A stretch of DNA of 10,943 nucleotides, from positions 1 to 10,943 of the forward strand of contig JAUWQS010000029.1 of the NCBI GenBank assembly GCA_030610915.1, in the 5' to 3' direction. Below are positions 1 to 6,531 of this stretch, piece after piece. This DNA is from Pseudomonadota bacterium. GTDB taxonomy: Bacteria > Desulfobacterota > Syntrophia > Syntrophales > JADFWA01. The position numbers and the translations under genes were made by a program. The notes under the pieces are model-generated. The model searched no databases, was not told where the DNA came from, and was given only the letters and a program-made list of their open reading frames with translations. How positions within the stretch are numbered: the first letter of the stretch is position 1; every line of letters begins with the position of its first letter.

Positions 1-140
1 TGAGCTCACGCCGAAGCCTGTCAACTCGTAAATTCGTTTCATCTCTCCCAAATTTCTAATTTCCAATTTCAAGCCGTGAATGGCTAAGATTCACAATCAC
101 TTTTACATACCGGAGTTTGCCCCTATTTATTGAGCTGATA
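1..140 (+). repeat. Dispersed element, copy A (right part, cut by window edge)
   Basis: Aligns with 8873-9010 over its whole length at roughly 85% identity by eye, in the same orientation. Shared landmarks are CTGTCAACTCGTAAA, ATCTCTCCCAAATTTCTA, CCAATTTCAAG, GTGAA-GGCTA and TTTTACATAC. It ends with CCCCTATTTATTGAG (120-134), the outer terminal inverted repeat seen in copy C. An inverted partial copy lies just beyond the M23 gene at 1489-1578. The element stops about 45 bp before the M23 start codon. The left part of this copy lies outside the window. Confidence 0.85.
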
Positions 141-167
141 CAGAATATAGCTGATTTGTAATTCCTA

Positions 168-173
168 AAGGAG
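168..173 (+). promoter_or_regulatory. Ribosome binding site of the M23 gene
   Basis: AAGGAG ends 9 nt before the ATG at 183. This is a strong Shine-Dalgarno match and fixes the start of the peptidase gene. I see no convincing -35/-10 or -24/-12 pair between the repeat (ends about 140) and this site. Confidence 0.8.
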
Positions 174-182
174 AAATATTGA

Positions 183-1523
183 ATGAAAAATTTTAAACAA
201 TACCTGATCGTCTTACTTGTAATACTCATATCCGGTGGAAGCTGGTGGTTTTTGAGCGCTTATTATGAAGGGGAAAAACCTGTCCTGAGATTAAGTGAAC
301 CCATCGACACAATCGGCCGGAAAAGAATATTTGATATTATTGCCACAGACAAAAAGAGCGGGCTTAGAAATATCCTGGTGACAATCTCCCAGGATAAGAA
401 AAAGCACACTCTCTATTCAAGGGATTACGCCGTAAGAGGAATAAAAGAAAAAACTTTCAGCATCGAAGTAAATTCCAGAGACCTGAAGCTGCATGATGGA
501 GAGGCATTGATCAAGATATCGGCAGTTGACTATTCCCTTCGTAAGAATAGCTCCGCCCTCGATGTCATGGTAACTATCGATGTTACCCCGCCTCAAATTT
601 ATCTCCTCAGTTCCGCTCATTATATCAATCCTGGCGGAACGTGTATTGCCATCTACAGTATACCTGAAAAGGTTGTCAAAAACGGTGTGCGCGTTGGAGG
701 AAATTTTTTCACGGGGTACCCGGTCAACCTCGCCGGTAAAGATTGTTACATCGCCTACTTTGCGCTTCCCCTTGACGCAAAAAAGGAAAACACCCTAATA
801 GAAATCGTTGCCGGAGATAAGGCCGGGAATGAATCGTTAAATAGTCTCCCATACCACATAAAGAGCAGAAAATTTCGGGCAGACAGCATAAATATTACCG
901 ACAGCTTTCTCAAGCGAAAAATGCCTGAGTTTCAACAGAGAAATGACAGCTTGCAGGGAATGACGCCGTTGGAAATTTTTCAATACGTGAACAGGCAAGA
1001 GCGGTTGGATAATTTCAAGACAATCCAATCCATCTGTGGAAAATCAGGGACAAAGCAACTCTGGCGGGGACCTTTTCTCAGGATGAAAAAAGCCGCCACA
1101 ACAGGCCGATTCGGTGACAAAAGAACCTATTATTACAAAAGTAAGACGGTAGGTAGAAGTATTCACATGGGAATAGATCTTGCCTCCACGAAGAATGCCA
1201 GGGTTGCTGCCTCCAACAGCGGCATAACCGTTTTCACCGGCTATCTCGGAATTTACGGCAATACCGTGATAATAGACCACGGCCTGGGCCTCTCCAGTCT
1301 CTATGGACACCTGGGAATGATAAAGGTCAAACAGGGAGAGACGGTGGCAAAGGGTGATATTATAGGGTACACTGGCGCATCGGGTCTCGCCGGCGGAGAT
1401 CATCTCCACTTCAGCATACTGGTTGGAGGCAGATTCGTGGATCCACGGGAATGGTGGGACTCTCACTGGATAAAGGATAATGTGGAAAGGAAATTAGAAA
1501 TTAGAAATTTGGGAGAGAGATAA
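183..1523 (+). CDS. Membrane-anchored M23 family zinc metallopeptidase
   Basis: This is a 446-residue protein with a single hydrophobic segment at residues 6-26, best read as a signal anchor or uncleaved signal, so the rest should face the periplasm. Residues 30-230 are beta-rich and contain DVTPPQI (133-139), the kind of linker found between immunoglobulin-like domains; their function is unknown. The C-terminal half is a LytM/M23 peptidase domain. It has HMGID (328-332) giving the first His and Asp zinc ligands, YGHL (His376), and HLH (407-409) giving the last His ligand, so it looks catalytically intact. M23 enzymes cut peptidoglycan cross-bridges, but the substrate here is inferred. The start is fixed by AAGGAG. 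The last ten residues (437-446) and the stop codon are encoded by an inserted repeat (1491-1523), so the ancestral C-terminus was probably different. It is convergent with rapZ and flanked by oppositely oriented repeat copies. Confidence 0.9.
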   Translation: MKNFKQYLIVLLVILISGGSWWFLSAYYEGEKPVLRLSEPIDTIGRKRIFDIIATDKKSGLRNILVTISQDKKKHTLYSRDYAVRGIKEKTFSIEVNSRDLKLHDGEALIKISAVDYSLRKNSSALDVMVTIDVTPPQIYLLSSAHYINPGGTCIAIYSIPEKVVKNGVRVGGNFFTGYPVNLAGKDCYIAYFALPLDAKKENTLIEIVAGDKAGNESLNSLPYHIKSRKFRADSINITDSFLKRKMPEFQQRNDSLQGMTPLEIFQYVNRQERLDNFKTIQSICGKSGTKQLWRGPFLRMKKAATTGRFGDKRTYYYKSKTVGRSIHMGIDLASTKNARVAASNSGITVFTGYLGIYGNTVIIDHGLGLSSLYGHLGMIKVKQGETVAKGDIIGYTGASGLAGGDHLHFSILVGGRFVDPREWWDSHWIKDNVERKLEIRNLGER

Positions 1524-1578
1524 AACGAGTTGACAGCACAAAGGCATGAAGGCCAAATTTCTAATTTCCAATTTCAAG
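1489..1578 (-). repeat. Dispersed element, copy B (inverted, core only)
   Basis: This is the reverse complement of the central part of copy C. AAATTTGGGAGAGAGATAAA, CGAGTTGACAG, then CATGAAGGCC and the A/T-rich end appear in the same order when 8816-8942 is read on the other strand. It lacks two internal pieces, a short part of the CTCGTAAACTCG region and the segment containing GAGCTTGCCGAAG. It has its own 22-bp imperfect terminal inverted repeat: 1489-1510 against 1555-1576, 20 of 22 by eye. It runs into the 3' end of the M23 coding sequence. Some similarity to the copy A/C flank (GTGAAGGCTTA) continues to about 1600. Confidence 0.82.
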
Positions 1579-1637
1579 TTTCAAGCGGTGAAGGCTTACG
1601 ATTTATCGAACCCAAAAGCCGAACGGAGCGGATAAAT

Positions 1638-1647
1638 CCCCCCCCCC
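1638..1647 (+). other. Ten-C homopolymer in the convergent gap
   Basis: A run of ten C follows GGATAAAT in the 200-bp gap between the M23 and rapZ stop codons. It is non-coding here, so a length change would not switch a reading frame. It could be a replication-slippage product or a sequencing/assembly artefact. No intrinsic terminator is evident between the two convergent genes. Confidence 0.6.
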
Positions 1648-1699
1648 TACAACCGCAAACATCAGACCATAAATAGGCTTAAGCGCCCAACCACTAACA

Positions 1700-1722
1700 G
1701 CCTTCAGTCTAAATGCCTTCAG
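1700..1722. repeat. Short direct repeat GCCTTCAG next to the rapZ stop
   Basis: GCCTTCAG occurs at 1700-1707 and again at 1715-1722, a period of 15 bp, and the second copy ends 1 bp before the rapZ stop codon. It may be a remnant of another tandem-unit intergenic repeat of the kind found in the other gaps. On its own it is too short to be certain. Confidence 0.4.
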
Positions 1723-1723
1723 C

Positions 1724-2611
1724 CTATCTACCTGAAATGTCTCTGTGTTTGATATTCGCCAGATAATTCTTACGTGAAAAATACTCTCCCAACTGATTCA
1801 ACGTTACGACAGATCTGTGCCTTCCGCCGGTACATCCAAGGGCGATATTGATGTTTGACTTCCCCTCCTCTTCATACAGGGGTATCAGATAATCCATCAA
1901 TTTGAATAACTTTTGAAGAAATGTTTTTCCCTCTTCACATTCAAGGACATAATCCTGAACCCTTTTGTTGTTGCCATCTAATTTCTTCAGTCCATTCACA
2001 AAATAGGGATTGGGAAGGAACCTGACATCCAGAACTATATCCGCATCCGGCGGCAGTCCATAGCGATATCCGAACGAGGTAAGATTAATTACGAGCCTTC
2101 TAACGGCAGAAGACGAGTGATAATATCGCTGAATAGCTTCTCTTAGTTGATGAACATTCTCAAAGGATGTGTCAATAATATTATCTGCCATCTCTTTTAG
2201 CGCCGACAACTTTTCTCTTTCCAGTTTGATACCATCAATGACGGCGCCTTTTTCAGAGAGTGGATGAGCCCTTCTCGTTTCGCTGAATCTGCGCAACAGC
2301 GCTTCATCGCCTGCATCTAAAAATAATATCTCAATTTTGTATCCCTTTTCTCTGAGCTGAGAGAAAATATCCGTATATTTCTCCAGAAAAGATTTCTGTC
2401 TTAAATCCATAACAAGCGCAATTTCCGATATTTCACCCGACGAACCGGCTTGAATCTCCAGAAACCTGGGAAGGAGAACAACCGGCAGGTTATCCACACA
2501 GAAAAATCCTATGTCCTCAAGTGAACGAAGCGCTGTGGTCTTGCCTGAACCGGAAAGGCCTGTTACTATTACGACACGCAAATTCTTCATTGTTCTTTTA
2601 GTGTCTGTCAT
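1724..2611 (-). CDS. rapZ: RapZ, RNase adaptor / nucleotide-binding regulator
   Basis: RapZ (YvcJ family) is a nucleotide-binding protein. In E. coli it delivers small RNAs to RNase E and so controls glucosamine-6-phosphate synthase; in other phyla the role is less clear. Visible here are a P-loop GLSGSGKT (18-25), a Walker B-like region ALVMDLR (65-71), TRRAHPL (112-118), FLPNPYF (198-204) and the C-terminal signature [10 protein letters not shown] (259-268). The product is 295 residues from the ATG at 2611. Family members usually begin a few residues before the LRVVIVTG strand, which favours the second Met (ATG at 2590, 288 residues). Neither start has a good Shine-Dalgarno site. The upstream ATG sits inside one arm of a perfect 17-bp inverted repeat, so residues 1-7 may be repeat-derived. 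It is the last - strand gene, after ptsN and a 415-bp repeat-filled gap. Confidence 0.93.
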   Translation of the reverse strand: MTDTKRTMKNLRVVIVTGLSGSGKTTALRSLEDIGFFCVDNLPVVLLPRFLEIQAGSSGEISEIALVMDLRQKSFLEKYTDIFSQLREKGYKIEILFLDAGDEALLRRFSETRRAHPLSEKGAVIDGIKLEREKLSALKEMADNIIDTSFENVHQLREAIQRYYHSSSAVRRLVINLTSFGYRYGLPPDADIVLDVRFLPNPYFVNGLKKLDGNNKRVQDYVLECEEGKTFLQKLFKLMDYLIPLYEEEGKSNINIALGCTGGRHRSVVTLNQLGEYFSRKNYLANIKHRDISGR

Positions 2612-2868
2612 GAAATAAGTGTTGCAGTTCGGCGCTCAGATTTGGGTCATGTTTAGTCGATATGAATGAGCAAAACCGCAGGGCTAACAGGGTTCTTTTG
2701 AGGATTTTGCGATTGAAAATCGGCTAAAGATGGCCTGAAGATGAAATGTATAAATATGAGTAACTACTCAGGTTCACGGTTCCAGAGTTCACGGTTCAAC
2801 GGTTGAAGGAAGAGAATCGAGCAATATCTCAATAAATTTGGGTAGAGGCAACTCTAATCGCCCATATC

Positions 2869-2886
2869 GGGAGGTTAAAACCTCCC
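2869..2886. repeat. Perfect short hairpin with adjoining CCCCT run
   Basis: GGGAGGTT, two A residues, then AACCTCCC form a perfect 8-bp stem. It is followed by three further CTCCC-type units to 2897. On the - strand that tract reads as three runs of four G separated by single A, then GG. The hairpin sits inside the CTCAATAAAT-bounded layer of the nested element. Confidence 0.75.
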
Positions 2887-2911
2887 CTCCCCTCCCCTAA
2901 TTTATTGAGAA

Positions 2912-2951
2912 GTTCGCAGGGTGGATTCGCTCCTTAATCCACCCTGCGAAC
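2912..2951. repeat. Perfect 16-bp-stem hairpin
   Basis: GTTCGCAGGGTGGATT (2912-2927) pairs without mismatch with AATCCACCCTGCGAAC (2936-2951) across an 8-nt loop. It is GC-rich and would be very stable. It is not followed by a T-run on either strand, so it is a poor intrinsic terminator, though it could block exonucleases or stabilise the ptsN message. It is the innermost right-hand part of the nested element. Confidence 0.85.
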
Positions 2952-3026
2952 TGGATGCGACCAACCGTTGAACCGTGAACAGTGAACCTGACAACCTGAA
3001 TAGTTACCTTATTTCATGACAGACCC

Positions 3027-3488
3027 TCAGCACGTTTTATCCTTTTCTCTGATTATCCTGTAGAGATCATCCGCAGACTTTGCCAGCATTAACTCTGTTC
3101 TGAAGGAGCTATCTTTAAGCATGCGCGATATCTTTGCCAGCGCTCTCAGGTGCTGTCCTGCTGAATTCTCCGGCGCCATCAATAGAAAGAAAATGTGAAC
3201 AGGCCTGCCGTCTAAAGAGTCAAAATCGATTCCATCTTTACTCCGTCCAAATGAGACGATAATATCATCAAGACCGGCAAGTTTTCCGTGAGGTATCGCA
3301 ATCCCGTCACCTATACCGGTGCTTCCCAATCTTTCTCTTTCAAGCAATACTTCAACTATCTCATCGTAATTAACTCTAATATCAGATTTTAAAAATACCT
3401 TCGACAACTCTGTAAGAACTTCCACTCTGGTCTTCGATTTCAATTTTTCAATAACAAATTCCTTTTTGAGCACACCTGTGATGTTCAT
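3027..3488 (-). CDS. ptsN: PTS nitrogen-regulatory IIA protein (IIA-Ntr)
   Basis: This is a 153-residue IIA domain of the fructose/mannitol type. It accepts phosphate from an HPr-like carrier but acts as a regulator, not a sugar transporter component. The phosphorylated histidine is His67 in GDGIAIPHGK (60-69). The ERLGSTGIGDG run before it and the second conserved His113 in GQHLRAL fit the family. The whole domain is present and of normal length. The ATG at 3488 is preceded by GAGGAT (3495-3500) with a 6-nt spacer. The hpf stop is only 17 nt upstream, so the two are almost certainly co-transcribed. The stop codon lies 2 bp from the 17-bp inverted repeat that begins the ptsN/rapZ gap. ptsN beside rpoN, hpf and rapZ is a conserved proteobacterial arrangement, which supports the call. 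Confidence 0.95.
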   Translation of the reverse strand: MNITGVLKKEFVIEKLKSKTRVEVLTELSKVFLKSDIRVNYDEIVEVLLERERLGSTGIGDGIAIPHGKLAGLDDIIVSFGRSKDGIDFDSLDGRPVHIFFLLMAPENSAGQHLRALAKISRMLKDSSFRTELMLAKSADDLYRIIREKDKTC

Positions 3489-3506
3489 TAAGTTATCCTC
3501 AGAGCT

Positions 3507-4049
3507 TCAATTACTTGCTTCTATCAGAGCATAATTCCCATCTTCACGCCTGTAAATAACACAGACCTTTTCGGAAAGTGAATCTCTATACACGATAAAC
3601 CTGTTTTTAGCTACCTCCATCTCCATAACAGCCTCCTCAAGGAACATCGGTTTCAATACAATCGTTCTGGTTTCCACCACTTTTGGATGTTCCATATCTT
3701 CATAATCTTCAAGTTCTGACTCAACCGAATCGATATTTTCATTCATAGAGGCGCCGGCTGCCTTATGATCTCTGATCTTCCCCTTGTGTTTTTTTATCTG
3801 ACGCTCAATTTTCTCTATTACATTATCGACAGCAATATGCATATCCTTGGCTTCTTCCCTGCCATTTATGGTCATCCCTCCGGCCACCAGATTCACCTCA
3901 GCTACATTCCTGAACTTTTCTACAGAGAGAACAACATTGGCCTCTGCCGGATTATCTATATATTTTTCCAGCTTCTTCAGCCTCTCTTCTACATAGTCCT
4001 TAAGCCAGCTTTCTCCTTCTGTATTCTTATAAGTCACAGAAACCTGCAT
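3507..4049 (-). CDS. hpf: Long-form ribosome hibernation promoting factor
   Basis: This 180-residue protein has two domains. Residues 1-98 are the S30AE fold that binds in the 30S decoding region and blocks tRNA and mRNA. A charged linker (about 100-125, rich in Glu/Asp) leads to the C-terminal dimerisation domain, 126-178, with LKPMFLEEAVMEME and YRREDGNYALIE. The long form, unlike the short gamma-proteobacterial HPF, joins two 70S ribosomes into 100S dimers through this tail in studied species. The start is firm: AGGAGG (4055-4060) lies 5 nt before the ATG. It sits between rpoN and ptsN as in many proteobacteria. The 115-bp gap to rpoN upstream holds a 25-bp-arm palindrome and a hairpin. 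Confidence 0.94.
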   Translation of the reverse strand: MQVSVTYKNTEGESWLKDYVEERLKKLEKYIDNPAEANVVLSVEKFRNVAEVNLVAGGMTINGREEAKDMHIAVDNVIEKIERQIKKHKGKIRDHKAAGASMNENIDSVESELEDYEDMEHPKVVETRTIVLKPMFLEEAVMEMEVAKNRFIVYRDSLSEKVCVIYRREDGNYALIEASN

Positions 4050-4072
4050 ATATACCTCCTCTCTAAACTAAA

Positions 4073-4135
4073 GTTTCGAGTTTCGAGTTTCGAGTTTAAG
4101 GTTACGAGTTAAACTCGAAACCCGAAACTCAAAAC
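4073..4135. repeat. GAGTTTC tandem-unit palindrome between rpoN and hpf
   Basis: The left arm 4073-4097 is made of repeated 7-bp units (TTTCGAG three times). The right arm 4111-4135 is its imperfect inverted copy (AAACTCGAAACCCGAAACTC and on). The arms are 25 bp with about three mismatches, separated by a 13-bp spacer. Its edge is 12 bp from the hpf Shine-Dalgarno site, so as RNA it would fold just upstream of hpf translation initiation. Confidence 0.88.
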
Positions 4136-4138
4136 CAT

Positions 4139-4163
4139 GTCTGAACAGCCTTTTCGTTCAGAC
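4139..4163 (-). terminator. Hairpin directly after the rpoN stop, possible attenuator
   Basis: GTCTGAAC (4139-4146) pairs perfectly with GTTCAGAC (4156-4163) around a 9-nt loop, and the stem begins 1 nt after the rpoN stop codon. On the - strand it is followed by ATGGTTTTGAG, with only four consecutive T, so a strong intrinsic terminator is unlikely. A weak attenuator or a 3' stabilising stem is equally possible. The structure is seen in the sequence; the role is inferred. Confidence 0.4.
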
Positions 4164-4164
4164 A

Positions 4165-5619
4165 CTATTTCTCCTCTGGAAAATATTGCCTTCTCTTTGA
4201 AAAAGAAAGAACACCCATTGAGTCTCTGTATTTTACCACGGTTCTCCTTGCTATGGATATTCCGTGTAGACTCATCAGAATATTGACAATTTGACTATCG
4301 TTATATGGTTCTCTTTTATTCTCCTTGCTAATTATCTTTCTTATCTTCTCTTTAACGCTCTCAGAGGCTATGGGACTTCTGCCCATCCTTTTTATGCTAC
4401 TGTTGAAGAAATACTTTAATTCAAATATCCCTCTCGGGCTATGCATATACTTATTGGTGGTCACTCTGCTTATCGTAGATTCATGCATCTCAACATCATC
4501 TGACACGTCTCTCAGAACCATGGGGCTTAAATAATCAATCCCCTTATCAAAAAATTCCCTCTGAATTTTCACGATGCTTTCCGTCACCCTGCAAATCGTT
4601 TTCTGCCGTTGCCGTATACTTTTAATCAACCATGCAGCAGACTGCAGTTTCCCCTTTACATACTCCCTGCAATTATCAGCTTTTGAATTTTCACCTGCGC
4701 CACTCAGGATCTCCTTATAAAAATTGCTTATTTTAAGCCTCGGCAGACCATCGTCATTTAAAACAACCCTGTAATCATCGTCTACCTTAAAAACAAATAC
4801 ATCCGGGACAATGTACAGCGGAACCTCCTCATTATAAAGAAGGCCCGGTTTAGGGTTCATAGCAGTTATTACGGGAACCGCTTTCAGAACAACAGAAAGA
4901 GGGATATCAAGTTTCCCGGCAATACTATCATAATTTTTTGTTTCGAGATCTTTCAAACATTCTCTTATAATAGTTTCCACCAATGGATTCGAAATGCCAA
5001 AAAGACCGGCCTGAATTAATAGACATTCCTTAAGGTCTCTTGCAGCAATGCCGGGCGGATCAAATTCCTGAACTTTCTCACAGGTTTTTTTGACAAAACT
5101 TACGTCAGCACCTTCTTGTTCAGATATTTCCTCAAGCGATACCATCAGATATCCGTTATTATCAAGATTGCCTATTATCTGTTCGCCAATTCTTTTTTCA
5201 GCATCTGTAAAGTGGGAGAGATTGAGTTGCCACATAAGGTGATCGGTAAGCGATGCTTTCTTTGTCAACACATTGTCCCAGGACGGGGCTTCAACAGCTT
5301 CTCGATTATATGTTACTCCGGAGGAACTATAATCTTCAAGATAGCTGTCCCAATCAAAATCCTCTTTCCCGTCGCCATCACCAGTAAGTTCTTCCGTCCT
5401 TTCAACTGCCTTCGTCTCGTCCTTCGCCGGTGTTATCTCATCCACGGTATCATCACCGGCCGCTGCCTCCTCAAGCAGAGGATTTTCCTCCATCTCCTGA
5501 TTAATCGTATCAACCAGTTCTAACCTCGACAACTGAAGAAGTTTAATCGCCTGTTGCAATTGAGGCGTCATTATCAACTGCTGGGTCAGTTTAAGGCTTT
5601 GTCTGAGTTCAAGCGCCAT
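4165..5619 (-). CDS. rpoN: RNA polymerase sigma-54 factor
   Basis: Sigma-54 binds core RNA polymerase at -24/-12 promoters and needs an AAA+ activator to open DNA. The 484-residue protein shows the full layout. Region I (1-50) is Gln/Leu-rich and begins MALELRQSLKLTQQLIMTPQ, which is nearly the family consensus and fixes the start. Region II (51-97) is an acidic linker. The core-binding domain spans about 115-300, the helix-turn-helix about 369-391, and the RpoN box ARRTVVKYRD lies at 457-466. Nothing appears missing. The Shine-Dalgarno site is weak (AGAAAC upstream of ATG). lptB lies upstream on the same strand across a 183-bp gap filled with repeats, and hpf lies downstream. The lptB-rpoN-hpf-ptsN order is conserved in Proteobacteria. 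I see no -24/-12 sites in the window that would suggest self-control. Confidence 0.97.
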   Translation of the reverse strand: MALELRQSLKLTQQLIMTPQLQQAIKLLQLSRLELVDTINQEMEENPLLEEAAAGDDTVDEITPAKDETKAVERTEELTGDGDGKEDFDWDSYLEDYSSSGVTYNREAVEAPSWDNVLTKKASLTDHLMWQLNLSHFTDAEKRIGEQIIGNLDNNGYLMVSLEEISEQEGADVSFVKKTCEKVQEFDPPGIAARDLKECLLIQAGLFGISNPLVETIIRECLKDLETKNYDSIAGKLDIPLSVVLKAVPVITAMNPKPGLLYNEEVPLYIVPDVFVFKVDDDYRVVLNDDGLPRLKISNFYKEILSGAGENSKADNCREYVKGKLQSAAWLIKSIRQRQKTICRVTESIVKIQREFFDKGIDYLSPMVLRDVSDDVEMHESTISRVTTNKYMHSPRGIFELKYFFNSSIKRMGRSPIASESVKEKIRKIISKENKREPYNDSQIVNILMSLHGISIARRTVVKYRDSMGVLSFSKRRQYFPEEK

Positions 5620-5650
5620 TTTGTTTCTGCCTTAGTAACGATTCACGGTT

Positions 5651-5785
5651 GTAGATGAGCTGGTAAGCTCTTAAGCTGATGAGCTCATGAGCTTATCACC
5701 TTATCAACTTATCAGCTCATCAGCTTATCAGCTTGCTCTTCAAGTAATCGGAGTAATCCGTGTAATCTGCGTAATCTGCGGATTA
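5651..5785. repeat. Two tandem-unit repeats in the lptB-rpoN gap
   Basis: The first part (5651-5735) consists of imperfect units such as GCTCATCAGCTTATCAGCTT. It contains a perfect 14-bp inverted pair, TAAGCTGATGAGCT at 5672-5685 and its complement at 5714-5727. The second part (5744-5785) is four GTAATC-led units of 9-10 bp: GTAATCGGA, GTAATCCGT, GTAATCTGC, GTAATCTGC. It includes an inverted pair TAATCCG (5754-5760) / CGGATTA (5779-5785). A fragment ATTCACGGTTG at 5641-5651 resembles the GGTTCACGG family of the neighbouring gaps. Confidence 0.82.
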
Positions 5786-5802
5786 AGACGCCGAATTTTA
5801 TT

Positions 5803-6528
5803 TTACTGGAGCTGAAAATCTTCCCCAAGGTAAATCTTTTTTGCAATTTCGCTATTGGCTATGTAATGGGGATACCCTTCCACCAGTATGGCCCCCTCAT
5901 TCACTATGTATGCCCTGTCGCAGACTGAAAGGGTCTCCCTGACGTTGTGATCGGATATTATTATACCAATCCCCTTCGATTTGAGTTTAAGTATTATCTT
6001 CTGAATATCCGCTACCGCAAGAGGATCAATTCCGGCAAAAGGCTCGTCAAGAAGAATATACTTGGGAGATGTCACGAGAGCCCTTGTAATCTCCACCCTC
6101 CTTCGTTCCCCACCGGAAAGTGAATAGGCCTTATTCTTTGCAAGATGGGAAAGATCAAGCTCCTGAAGAAGTCCTTCCAATCTGCCTGCCCTTTCCTCCT
6201 TGCCAATACCAAGCGTCTCAAGAATTGCCATTATATTTTCTTCAACCGTTATCTTCCTGAATATTGACGGCTCTTGCGGAAGATAATTTATACCCTTTCT
6301 TGCCCTGATATACATGGGATACTCGCCGATGTCTTCCCCTTTGAGCAAAATACTTCCGCCATCAGGTTTTATAATACCCACAATCATATAAAAAGTTGTG
6401 GTCTTTCCCGCGCCATTGGGTCCAAGAAGACCTACTACCTCTGCCGGGTTGACCTCTATGTCAATCTCATTTACAACCCGTCTGCCGCCATATATCTTTA
6501 TCAATCCGGTTGCTGACAGCTTTCCCAT
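5803..6528 (-). CDS. lptB: LptB, ATPase of the LPS export ABC transporter
   Basis: LptB is the cytoplasmic ATPase that, with LptF/LptG (not in this window), extracts LPS from the inner membrane and pushes it along LptC and LptA. The 241-residue protein is a single ABC domain with Walker A GPNGAGKT (36-43), Q-loop Gln85 in LPQEPSIF, signature LSGGERRR (137-144), Walker B ILLDEP (158-163) and the switch His194 in SDHNV. The [10 protein letters not shown] segment and the YLGEDF ending are typical of LptB. All catalytic residues are present and the length is normal. The ATG at 6528 starts 3 nt after the lptA stop, with no strong Shine-Dalgarno site (GAAAGAG lies somewhat far upstream), so translation is probably coupled to lptA. 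rpoN follows after a repeat-filled gap. Confidence 0.96.
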   Translation of the reverse strand: MGKLSATGLIKIYGGRRVVNEIDIEVNPAEVVGLLGPNGAGKTTTFYMIVGIIKPDGGSILLKGEDIGEYPMYIRARKGINYLPQEPSIFRKITVEENIMAILETLGIGKEERAGRLEGLLQELDLSHLAKNKAYSLSGGERRRVEITRALVTSPKYILLDEPFAGIDPLAVADIQKIILKLKSKGIGIIISDHNVRETLSVCDRAYIVNEGAILVEGYPHYIANSEIAKKIYLGEDFQLQ

Positions 6529-6531
6529 AAA

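Larger units (their letters stand above)
2603..3024. repeat. Nested inverted-repeat element between ptsN and rapZ
   Basis: The outermost layer is a perfect 17-bp inverted repeat, GTCTGTCATGAAATAAG at 2603-2619 and its complement at 3008-3024. It overlaps the first rapZ ATG and starts 2 bp past the ptsN stop. Inside it is a 46-bp imperfect pair, 2760-2805 against 2962-3007, both beginning GTAACTAYTCAGG and ending GGTTCAACGGTTG. Inside that is CTCAATAAAT (2828-2837) against its complement (2900-2909), and then two hairpins (2869-2886 and 2912-2951). The left stretch 2620-2759 is unpaired and I recognise nothing in it. No open reading frame of useful length lies in the gap. Confidence 0.88.

Noticed and set aside
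118..182. A promoter upstream of the M23 gene (TTGCCC with GAATAT)
   Set aside because: The spacing is about 20 bp and the -35 is poor. No sigma-54 type GG-N10-GC pair was seen either.
1044..1466. A 140-codon - strand frame inside the M23 gene
   Set aside because: It is antisense to the catalytic domain, whose HxxxD and HxH motifs are intact on the + strand, and it has no recognisable product.
2912..2951. Intrinsic terminator for ptsN
   Set aside because: The stem is perfect, but neither side is followed by a T-run, and it lies about 75 bp past the stop inside a nested repeat.
5116..5523. A 135-codon + strand frame inside rpoN
   Set aside because: It is antisense to the well-supported sigma-54 region II and core-binding domain and has no known motifs.
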